Below, one piece after another: positions 1 to 12,400 of a DNA stretch of 64,000 nucleotides (its first letter is position 1; each line of letters opens with the position of its first letter). This DNA comes from Corbicula japonica (lineage: Eukaryota; Mollusca; Bivalvia; Venerida; Cyrenidae): assembly GCA_038501625.1 (NCBI GenBank), contig JAZAYU010000360.1, positions 186,001 through 250,000 on the forward strand. The letters are read 5' to 3'. The notes below the pieces were generated by a model that was given only the letters and a program-made list of their open reading frames with translations, did not search any database and was not told the DNA's origin. A program made the position numbers and the translations under genes.

Positions 1-430
1 TTTTCATCCAACTTGTAGATATCGTTGAAAATCTCTATAAAAATCATAATACGTTGTGTAAAGGAAACTTTACACTAACTTCTTAGTTCCAATATCAAAC
101 ACTATGCACTTCGCTTTCAAATTACTAGTTAGAGGAGACAGTTAAATTCGGTTTGAGCATCAAATCCTACATTTACCAATAGTAGTCTAAAGACATAACA
201 AATCTTACACGCCAGTTATTGCTAGAATTACTATACGCTTGCAATCTCGCTTCGGGAATCGTTTAAACTATTTTTCCTGCCCGATTTCATGTTATCGAAT
301 AAGATACACTTCGTGTACTGAAAATGTTATATGTTTATATCTTACTTACCCTCCAGATTTATGTCAGCAAGTGAAGGACGGTTACTGCTGGCATCTACAA
401 AAAGGTGAAATATGCACATCAGGAATTGCC

Positions 431-484
<54 letters not shown>

Positions 485-3400
485 CTTGTAACACCGTAAT
501 TGTGTGGACATTTTCACCATTTTTTACAGGACTCTGGGGACCTATCGTAATTCTGGGGACATTGTGTGGGTCCCCACTGTTACGGTAGTGCATTAAAATC
601 CTTACGTCATGGTGAGGTCATCAAATGTATTAATAGCTATGACCCCACAAAAATGAGAGTTATGAAAACTTGATCTGACCCGATATATCATATAGAAAAT
701 CGAGAGAGGTGTCCCCAGAATGCGAAAAAGTGATAAGATACCGTAACTGCGGGGACTCAAAACCGGAGAGAGAGAGAGAGAGAGAGAGCATGGTTAATAA
801 AATGATCAGTTTCAAACAATTAACAAAAATAAATGCCCGAGGGGGTCGCCTTCGACGGTCAGTGGTATATCAAATTGCCACAGGCTGTTTAAACCAGGAT
901 CTTGGTTGCACTTGTCCCAATAGATGAAAAGGGAACTTTGAAAGCCACCGAACACGACAAATATGAAAATACTGCAGGCTCGGTTTGATTGAGCCTGTTC
1001 ATGGGCAGTAATGGGAATGCTTATTACTGCCCACGCCGCCTAGCCCCGGGTTGAGCGCAACTCAGTAATTACATTAAATAGTACAATTTCGATCCATCCC
1101 AAACGATGGTATGCATATGGCGGTGAACATGGAACCTTCAATGAGGTATTTTCAGATTAATACCATTCCATGTTCAGCGGCGTATGGTCCCCAGATAAAA
1201 GAATGGGTTTGCCCTAAACGAGAAAACAATGGGCGGAACTAAACAGAATAGAATTTTGACAGGGGATCTTAGAATACAAATCCTGCATATCACAGACTAC
1301 GCCAAAGGCAAAATTTAAAAAGCAGGAAGTATATCCTAAAGGGTGATTGGACAATATCCAAATCTATATTGGCTGGGATATTGAAACCACCTATCTATAA
1401 ACTGGCCGAAATATTAAAACAAAAGGAATTTTAGAAGTACTATAAACATAGTACATAGGTATCGTGCTCAATGACCTTCAAAGGACGTAACTGAAAACAG
1501 CACTGACTGAATGTACGGGGAGACTTTTTACAGCCGCCACACGGCACAAACAACGCTACTGTGATATTGAAAGAGGTTTTCATATCAACACACAAGAACA
1601 AGTTTAATATTGTTACACTCTGTGTGATTTCGTAACTGAAAATATAATGTTTGAATTCACATTTACAATATATTACATGTATATGCCCATCGAAAGCATC
1701 TATCAAAGTATTGTATTCTTATTAAGGATGAATGTCCAGTCATGTCTTCAGTCGATGCGGGTTCGCTCGTAGCTAGAGGCATTATCATTTGAAATTCTCA
1801 GTAGCGCTATTTGTTTAGTGTGGCGGTCGTGAAAGTCTCCCCGTATATATAGTCAGTACTGTTATCATTAAAATAACCCGTTATCGATGTAATGCAGTGA
1901 TTGTTACGTATATCAGGGCTATCCGATCAACCTTTTTGGGGTTGTCCAGGTTAGCTCAATTGGTTGCGTCGCAGAAATTGCAGGGCTAGGCACTGTCGCC
2001 GTGAAGATGCGGGTTCGCTCCCAGCTAGATGCACTGTCATTTGAAATTCACAGTAGCGCTTTTTGTGCAGTGTGGCGGCCGTAAAAAGTCTCCCCGTACA
2101 TATAGTCGGTACTGTTATCAGTAAAATAACCCGTTACCGATGTCATGCAGTGATTGTTACGTATATCAGGGCTATCCGATCAACCTTTTTAGGGTTGTCC
2201 AGGTTAGCTCAATTGGTTGCGTCGCAGAAATTGCAGGGCTAGGCACTGTCGCCGTGAAGGTGCGGGTTCGCTCCCAGCTAGATGCACTATCATTTGAAAT
2301 TCACAGTAGCGCTTTTTGTGCAGTGTGGCGGCCGTAAAAAGTCTCCCCGTACATATAGTCAGTACTGTTATCAGTAAAATAACCCGTTACCGATGTCATG
2401 CAGTGATTGGAAAGTATATCAGGGTAATCCGATCAACCGTTTTTGGAGTTGTCCCGGTTAGCTCAATTGGTTGCGTCGCAGGAATTGCAAGGCTAGGCAC
2501 TGTCGCCGTGACGGTGCGGGTTCGCTCCCAGCTAGAGGCTAGATTCGTTATATATTATTTAAGCAAGATGTTCAGGAAGTCAGCATACAATGTCATAACA
2601 TATATACAATATACTAACCTTTTTCGAGAACAAAGGTTCGACTCAAAGAATAATGTTGGAACATAAATTAGAAATCAAAGTGTTTGCATAAAAATTTCCG
2701 TTTTATAACATCGGTATTCAACTTACTAATAGTGTTTTTATAATAGAAAGATGGGTTGTTTATACTTACCCGTTGTATTTATATCGACGCAGTTTGGCTT
2801 TTCTTCATCGGTTGTGTCTATTAAGTGTTAAAAGGTATAAGTATAAACAGAGTAAACGTTAAAACGGGAAGTCTTGACATATCTGGTGGTGGTGTTGGTG
2901 TTGCTGGTGGTGAAGTAGTGGTAAAAAAAGTAGCAATAGTAGTAAAAATTACAGTGGTATTATACTAAAAGTTAAAGAAAGACAAAGTAGTTGTAGTTGT
3001 TATAGTGGTAGTTGTAGTTACCTTAACTTAATCATGTTAATCAACTACTTGTTTGCTGCAATATCTTTAAATATAAGATAACATAGTAATAACTTTAAGA
3101 TTTTATTATTAAACCAATAAACACTAATTCAATTCATTTTATTTTTGACAATTTATAAAACAAAATGTTAATAAGTTTCTATTTAAAAACATATTTTGAT
3201 AGGAACAATACGGTACACATATAACTTCCATTTGATTTCCCATTTTTCTTACCTTTTATTTCTTAATAATTAACGTTATTTGAAATATCATACCTTTAGT
3301 AAGGTCCACTATTATGCTGCAGTCGTCAGTAAAAACAGACATTTCTTTAATATGTCCAATGGACATTCCTCCTGTATACTTTTCCACTTCTGTCGTTTCT

Positions 3401-6400
3401 CTGGTTTTAGTTGTGGTAGTTTCTTGTTTTACAATGTCAGTTTCTTTCTTCTGATTGTTCTCATAAAATGTTTCACTATCAATCTTTTGAGCTGACAAAA
3501 ACGAAAATATAGTTTACGTACATAGTAAATAATAAACATATATGAACTTTTTCGGTGGGAGGAAGATTAAGGTATATACATGTACTTACTAAAAAAAATA
3601 AACAAATCATTTCTCCGAAAAATAACATGTCTTTGAACATTTCAAAAGCTTTGGCTAAACTTTTCATATGTTACTATAGATGAGACAGAGCAAGGTAAAG
3701 GCTTTATAGACCAAAAAGCATGGCCAAGTATAGTTTTCTGTTAATTTGTTTTTCAAATTTATAATTAACCAAAATTACAATAAAATGAAAAATAAACATT
3801 TCGCTTAGATACAAAATCAAAAGAACCGCTGACAAATGTATAACGTGCTTAGTAACTTACAGGAAAACATTTTAACTTAAAAAAGCTTTCATCATATTTA
3901 AATTTAAGAAGGAAAACAAAATCATCTGCATTTTATCAAAACTTGGTAATAAAGATTAACCCGTTAAAAGTTAAGCAGTTAGTCAGTATTCATCACAATT
4001 ACAAAAATACCTTATGTAACATACTTTTCTTTTTCTTTTTGAAAGTTTTTCTTTTTGCCAGGTCATCTTTCTCGTCACTGAATTCTGGATTATCTGAAGA
4101 CTTCCTCTTCAGCCGAATGCGCATTTCAAATTTTCTTGCAAAAAAGTATTAAACACATAATGTAGAAATATTATGTTTTCTAGCGTCTAATTCTAAACCA
4201 GCAATTTGGTTTAAACAATATTCAATTAAAATGAAACATACGTTTTGAGATATACATGTAACATAGAAAACCCTGCATATATAATTGATGGGATGGGATG
4301 AGAAAACAAGCTATTTTATGATTTATGAGCTTTTTTTTTCTATCCATAGTCATGATGTTATCTTGAAAATCAATTAATAATAACAATTCATTCAGAATCT
4401 GATTTGAAATGAATACTTTCAACAATAAGTCATAGGAAAGAACATGTTATAGAATTTTGATGAGTATACAAACAAGAGGGCCATGATGGCCCTATATCGC
4501 TTACCTGAGTACAAAAGTACTCTCACCTTGTGGTTTCAGACAAAAAGATTTTTAAAGTTTTTCCTATACAAGTCTATGTAAAATGAAGTGACCCCTAGGG
4601 CGGGGAGAATTTTGACCTCAGGAAAATAATTTGAACAATCTTTGTGGAGTTCCAATAGAGGATGCTAAATGCCAAATATCTAAGCTCTAGGCCTTGTGGT
4701 TTCAGACAAGAAGATTTTTAAAGTTTTTCCTATATAAGTCTATATAAAATGAAGTGACCTCTGGGGCGGGCCAATTTTGACCCCAGGGAAATAATTTGAA
4801 CAATCTTTGTAGAGTTTCACTAGAGAGTGCTAAATGCCAAATATCTAAGCTCTAGGCCTTGTGGTTTCAGACAAGAAGATTTTTAAAGTTTTTCCTATAA
4901 GTCTATGCAAAATAAAGGTACCCCTGGGGCGGGGCCAATTTTGACCCCAGGGAAATAATTTGAACAACCTTTGTAGAGTTCCACTTGAGGGTGCTAAATG
5001 TCAAATATCTAAGCTCTAGGCCTTGTGGTTTTAGACAAGAAGATTTTTAAAGTTTTTCCTATATAAGTCTATGTAAATTGAAGTGATTCCTGGGGCGGGG
5101 CCAATTTTGACCCCAGGGAAATAATTTGAACAATCTTTGTAGAGTTCCACTTGAGGGTGCTAAATGCCAAATATCTAAGCTCTAGGCCTTGTGGTTTCAG
5201 ACAAGAAGATTTTTAAAGTTTTTCCTATACAAGTTTTTATAAAATGAAGTGACTCCTGGGGCGGGGCCAATTTAGACCCCTGGGAAATAATTTGAACACT
5301 CTTTGTAGAGTTCCATTAGAGGATGCTAAATGCCAAATATCTAAGCTCTAGGCCTTGTGGTTTCAGACAAGAAGATTTTTAAAGTTTTTCCTATATAAGT
5401 CTATATAAAATGAAGTGACCCCTGGGGCGGGGCCAATTTTGACCCCATGGAAATAATTTGAACAATCTTTGTAGAGTTTCACTAGAGGGTGCTAAATGCC
5501 AAATATCTAAGCTCTAGGCCTTGTGGTTTCAGACAAGAAGATTTTTAAAGTTTTTCCTATATAAGTCTATGCAAAATGAAGTGACCCTGGGTCGGGGCCA
5601 ACTTTGACCCCAGGGGAATAATTTGAACAATCTTTGTAGAGTTCCACTAGAGGATGCTAAATGCCAAATATCTAAGCCTTAGGCCTTGTGGTTTCAGACA
5701 AGAAGATTTTTAAAGTTTTTCCTATATAAGTCTATGTAAAATGAAGTGACCCCTGGGGCGGGGCCAATTTTGCCCCAGGGAAATAATTTGAACAAACTTT
5801 GTGGAGTTCCACTAGAGGATGCTAAATGCCAAATATCTAAGCTCTAGGCCTTGTGGTTTCAGACAAGAAGATTTTTAAAGTTTTTCCTTTCGGTTGCCAT
5901 GGCAACCAGAGTTCTAAATGGAATTGATTTCTTTGAACAACTTTGGAAGAGCTTTATGCAAGGAACATCCGTGGCAAGTTTCGTCAAAATTGGCCAAGCC
6001 GTTTCAGAGAAGATGTCGTTTGAAGAAAAAGTTGACGACGGACGGACGACGGACATCAGGCGATCACAAAAGCTCACCATGAGCACTTCGTGCTCAGGTG
6101 AGCTAAAAACCGATAAGCGTTTCAATTTTTTTGAGTTACATAGTGTTATAAAAAATAAAAGTTTGTTTCAACGCCTGTTGTGCCCCACCCTTTACACGCC
6201 CACACCCAGACGCCTAATCCCAAACCCACAGCTAAAAACCGCTCTTAGGCGATTCCCCGACGGGTTCGCATATTTTGTTGATTGTGGCATCTTTGTGAAA
6301 TTGACCTGTTTCCCTATATTTTGGCCGTGTAAAGAGGCTGCTGTTTTAATGTGTCTTTTCCTGATATATATGTGAACTGATTAGAACAAGTTGTATGTTA

Positions 6401-9400
6401 CCTTTTTATCTCGCCTGTATGCATAACGGTGGCATCAGCGGTGCTTTTATAAAAAGCGACATCATCTCGTCCGTCTTCTTTCCATACAGTTCTATCATCT
6501 TTAGATGTCACATTTAATGCATCAATGTCTGAAAAGAACGAAATCTTTAAGTAAAGGTTAACAGGAGTAGAGCGGTGTAAGGGTGGCTTAGGGATTCTTC
6601 TCTGTCAATGTTATTTAATCAAAACGAGATCCAAAATACGTTGTTCGAAAATATATCTTGTCGGCCATAAAATTTGTTAATAAACCTTGGAAGCCGATCT
6701 GACAAAAATAATCCAAATTGTGTTCTTCTTAATGAAAAATGGCATAATTATATGATATAACAATGATTTCTTGAAGAAAGTCATTAAAAGTATGATAATG
6801 ATTGCTTGAAGAATGGCGTTTATGCTGTAACAATGATTGATTTCACTCTTACCACTTTCATCCGATGAATCAGATATAGTAATAACTTCTTCCTCATGTG
6901 ATGTTTCAGGCAACAGTATGACGTCATCATCGTCCTCAATATCAATAATATTTGAAATTTTTGATAGAAAATTGGACTCTTCGGAACAGCTTTCGGTTAA
7001 GTCCGGTTGTATAATTGATCGTTCGTGATCTTTGAAATCACAATAAGCTTTTTTCTTTGCTATCCTCTGTTGTTGTGTATTTTCCTAAGAACGAGGTTTG
7101 TTAGACTTTAATGATCAAACTAATATTATTATTTCAGTTAGTTGTGAATAAAAACATATTTGGCAAGTACATTTGTATATTGCAGTTACTCAAAGAATGA
7201 TCATCACATTATTATTTAATGCCTGTGCTTATACATGTATATGCCGGTAATGTGAAAGTTATACAATTCTCGTTGCAACTCATAAATAGAACATTTCACT
7301 TCACCAGCGAAATAATATGAAACAATTTTACAATGTTAAAAAAAGACATTTACCCATACTTTCTTGGAAGAGTTAGTCCTCATGGTTGTTGAACTAACAA
7401 TCGCTGGCGCACGTGTTGCTAATGGTCGATTGTCAACGAAATTTGTCAAAATTAATGCGATCATTGTCAACGTTTTTCCTAGTCCCATATCATCAGCTAA
7501 AATGCCTATATTGGAAAAAGGTCAGTTCACAAAAACTCACTGGATGTAAAATAATGCAAAACAATGACATCGTGCAGCAATCACAAAATATATGAATAAG
7601 TTAAGAAAAATCCATTCGTAGAAAACACAGCCTCTTTTCACACAAACAAATGATATAATTATATATATATTAAGGAGAAAGTTCTCAAACGAAATAAACG
7701 CGAACCTCGGGTGTGGAAGGGGAGGTGAGTAGGGCGGGAAACTGTGTTTTGGTTGTCAAAACGACCCAAACGAAATCTCGGGTGTGATGCGGGTTAAATG
7801 TCAGATTATTGAAAGAGACAGGCAAATGATTCTATATCCAGATACCAGATAAGTAGATAGATTTCATTGTGGGGAGGAATAGACAATTCAGCATTTAATA
7901 TAAACGTTTAATGAATGTGTTGGTCGGGGTAAAGGTAAAGCTGCACACACGATTGAAATTACCTTTCATAAATGTCTTTAGGGTACGTGAAGATTTCTTT
8001 CTAACAAAACAATTTCTTATGTGTCTGGGAAAATGGAATCATTGGGCAATTTGAGTACTGAACTCTAGAATTCCAATTAATTTTTAAAATCTTTTCTCAT
8101 AAGTTCTACATGCATTTAAAAAAGCTGGTTTAATTAATGTTTCAATATTCCAGGGCCCTTACGTACCTTTGGTACTAGCACACCTTACCTCCTTTGATTG
8201 ATTCCGGTCTCTCATCCGTTTCTGATTGAAGAAGCACGTTGTAGAACTTTCTGTCCCTCTTTTCCCAGAAAGGAGGCAGGTCAGTATTGTTCTCCCGTCG
8301 TATCATCCAACTCAGCGCCTGCTTCTGGTGTTGGTACAGAGGGGTTCTAATGGTCTAAAAGTTGGAAAAGTATAAATATCGGATTCGTTCAAACTTTTTA
8401 ATATGATGGAAAAATACACACGTTTATTACGATATTGTTATGCGTGCAAACAAAGGAAAAATGAACACATATCAAGTATATGTATCAGTACAGAAAATCA
8501 AAAATTATTTTATGCGTGTTATTAATTAACAGCAATTTTAGACTGAAATGCGATTGCAAATACTGCAAAAGGCGACTTTAAGGTCACACTACACTCCTCC
8601 CCTGCCCGTTCATCGATTAAAAAAAAGTAAATTATCAAAATCTCAATAACCGCAGAGTGTCGTTCAATGAAACTTTGCCCAAATGAGTGTTACTACATGT
8701 AATGCATCTTTTTTTCGCATATGGTAAGACACGTTAAAACAGTTAAAGAAAAATAACGAGATGAAAAAATTCCATAAAGTTTGAACTTCTATTTACAGAA
8801 ATTCACAAAAACTAAACAACGAAAAACATCATTTCAGAACAAATAAAAATACCTCGTGATTGAACATCAGAAATCTAAATTATGCTGATTTGACGAGTTT
8901 ACACCTCCAAATTAATTATCGTGCTACATTGTATGCCCCAAAATGTCAGAAACCAAAATTCAATAAGACACTTCTTAAAGTTTGAAATTTTTAACCATGT
9001 TTTTCTACTCTCATTTGTCCTGTTTCTTTATTCTGTGTGCCGGTTTTTGATATATACACCCAAGTTTTAAACTGATTATGAATGAATATTACCTCTGATG
9101 GTTCTGTCTGACTGGTCTTATCAACATCTTCGGAGGCCTCCATTACTCTGTCCAACTCGTGTTGTATCTTGAAATAAAGAGTTTACTTTTTATTATTTTA
9201 CAACGAGATTTTATATTACAAATGTAACCAGGAAATCTAGGATACATGTACAGTACAAAATTTTTATATTGAACAAATTTACTTATTTTAGCCGAAGTTT
9301 TAATAAAATAGGTTGATTCTTTGAATGACGAGTACATATAATAAGTGTAAGATCTCTACATGTATAAAAAGTAAGAAGCCTCCTTAGTCTGTCTACACGT

Positions 9401-12400
9401 TTCATAAAATCAAGTAGAAAGCTCGAAAAAAAAGATTCCTCAGCGCGAGAATAAGTTCCTTTTTGTAGAAAATAGCAGGTAATATGCCGTGAAAAAAAAC
9501 TTTAATTTGATTTTGACGCAAGTTTTAAGGTTTTAGAACTGTAATATTTCCGCCAAACATCGACTTATGCCGTCACTAATTCGTTTTTTTCCGAACGCCG
9601 ATTCGTACGTTTCCGGTTGATACTAAGGAGTCTGTCCACTCTTTAGGTGTTTTCCGCGATTATGACGTCATTAATAACTAAATCAAATAATAACAAAGTG
9701 CGGATATAAAATTGATGTAAAGTAAACAAATATTTTCGTAACAAATACTCAAAATAAGTCTATAGACGAACAACACTCATTAATGAATAGAGGTTATATG
9801 AAATTGACTACCGTGTCATTAATCCATCGTGGCGTAATGGTAACGCTCAGGACTATTCATTTTGACGGACTCGGTTCAATCCTCGGGAGAGGAACCTTTT
9901 TTCCCCTTATTCTTCTTTTTTTAATTATTGTGAGGAAATTTTTGGAGAAAATAGTATAATCAATAGGTTTAAAATTCGGAAATAATTGTTATTATTCTTC
10001 ATCTTCATTTAGTAGCCATGAAAACTGAAATATCGTAATGATATTATTACAAAATACTGACTCTTATAATACAGCAACAGAATCACGATATGAAACTAAA
10101 ATGATTATGGTATCTGCACTTTCATTTAGGAAAATGTTGCTATTTTATTGTCTCTATAATTGAACAGTAATTTTGTGATACTAGTCTTATAAAACTAATT
10201 TTATGTGTTTACACGATGAATTTTTCCTTTAAAACAATGCTGTGGTTGCTATGGTTACGGTTGCCAAAATTACTTTTTTGATGTTAAATTTAACCCAGCA
10301 TAGCTGATTACTTGCGTATTTCTTGTTTTTCAAAAAATTTGAGGGGGTTATAAAAAAATCACCATTCGTAAACCAAGCCCTTTGGTTTTTGTGGTTTTTA
10401 ACCGTTTGGTCTGGGCCATAGGTACCTATTTTATAGGCCAATAAAATGAAATCGAAACGGTGAGGTGCTCTTTATTTTTTGATTCTATACACATTGCAGT
10501 TAATTTTAATGTATAACACAATTATTTTACTGCATTAAACATGCACAAAAATCACAGATAAAAACTAGCTTAATTTGTGCAGCTCGGAAACATGTGCATT
10601 TCCGAAGATGGGGTACACTTTAAAAAAGTCAATTTATCAAGTGTTAGAAATAAATTCTAAACATAATGCTTGTTTTTTTCCTGTTCAGATATGATGTCCT
10701 TAAACAATTAGCCTTTATTTTTCAAAATTTTACAAGGTTTCAAAGAAATAGAGATGAAATTAGCTTCTAGTATGTTTGATTTTACAGCCCATTTTCCGAA
10801 ACAGAGGGTCCCCTTCTAAAATACTAAATTTCTCGAGTTACGCACGGTACATGTTTTTTAAAACTCATGTTTAGATGTCTAAATGGATGTACTTGGAAAT
10901 GAAAACAACACAATCCCAATCTGCAAAAGGGCATATTACAGTTCTAAAACCTTAACTTCCCTACTGAAAATCGCTCCATTATCAAATCCATAGCAATCGA
11001 CGTGGATGAATTTATGGCAATGTAGCCACTTATCAATGACGGACTTTCGCCTGGGGTAATTGAAAAAATGAGGTTTTCGTAGAAAGCGAATGAGGGAATG
11101 TCCAACTATAATAATGGCTAAATAATTCCCTTGGATTTCTCCACGGTAATGTCAAAATATGGCACTTTAAAAAGTGTTAGGTGAAAAAAGTGGTGTTAAT
11201 TGATAAGGTAAGTTTTTCTTTCAAACAGGGTTTCGTTTTAAAACAAAACAAGTTTATGGTTGATTGACCTTTGATTTTTCGCAATTGCAGGATAATTCGA
11301 GCAAAAAAAATTCAAACCAATTACTTTGTATTAAATGTTAGTGACAAATCGAAGACGGTTATTGACAATTAATTACAGATAATTCTAAGGGTTTAGTCAA
11401 TTTCTATTTAATAGAAGAGTATAAAAAGCCGCATGTAAGGTCATTGGGCGAGTGTAGTTACCTTGATTACATTTTAAACGATGTGCAAAACTGAGGATAC
11501 AGCAGATAAAAAACAGTATTGATATACTTTCCGGTATTTTCCGTGTGACATTCCGACTTTAAACGGACCGGTGTGCTTAACTGAGAATACAGCAGATAAA
11601 AACATTATTGATATACTTTCCGGTATTTTCCGTGTGACATTCCGACTTGAAAAGATGTGCTTAACTGAGGATAAAGCAGATAAAAACAGTATTGATATAC
11701 TTTCCGGTATTTTCCGTGTGACATTCCGACTTGAAAAGATGTGCTTAACTGAGGATAAAGCAGATAAAAACAGTATTGATATACTTTCCGATATTTTCCG
11801 TGTGACATTCCGACATCAGTTGACGAGTACACTACAGAACCGGTGAAACACTGATGTTTCATATAACAACCATGTCTATTCAACGTATCTACGACATTTT
11901 TCTTGTCGTATGGCTTTCCCCAAAGTGTCATGGTAACAGGAACAGAATTCCTACCGGTGTAACCCAGTGATACATGCCTGTAATACAGTAGAAGAGGAAT
12001 CTAACTGCGAGAAACAAATGGTAAAAAATCAAACGAATTAAAAAGATTAACTATTCATATCAGGTATTGCCACATTCAGAAAAAACAGCCTCCCCACACA
12101 GTCAAGAAGAAAAGAGAGAGAGCATAGTTAATAAAATGGTCAGTTTCAAAAAACGACATCACAAAAAATTAACAAAACTGAGAACCCGATGTGTTACCGC
12201 CTTGGAACAGTCAGTGGCAAATCAAATTGCCACTGGGTGTTTAAACCAGGTTCAAGGATGCACCAACCTCACACTTGCCCCAACAGGTTCTCATATCACA
12301 AAACAAGTACATGCATGTTGTCTTGGTGAAATAACTCCAACCTACCTATCGGCTCAAAAGTGACATTCCTAAAGAGTTGACTAGTTTTCGTTTGAGTTTT

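Noticed and set aside
239..499. 86-codon frame ending in an Arg/Glu run
   Set aside because: The run is the (AG)n microsatellite; no domain, and it overlaps the HLTF microexon antisense.
5851..6375. 174-codon plus-strand frame
   Set aside because: It reads through the end of hairpin element 1 and intronic sequence; no domain, no splice-site support.
7364..7549. Plus-strand frame at the HLTF motif I exon
   Set aside because: Antisense shadow; the minus strand encodes GILADDMGLGKT.
7354..8354. TTF2 as the identity of the minus-strand SNF2 gene
   Set aside because: TTF2 shares the motif I wording, but the PPFWE segment and the upstream HIRAN domain are specific to HLTF.
9831..9904. Functional tRNA gene
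   Set aside because: A and B boxes are present but acceptor and T stems do not pair.
11571..11846. 91-codon plus-strand repeat protein
   Set aside because: It exists only because an 84-bp repeat keeps both strands open; no promoter, homology or splice context.
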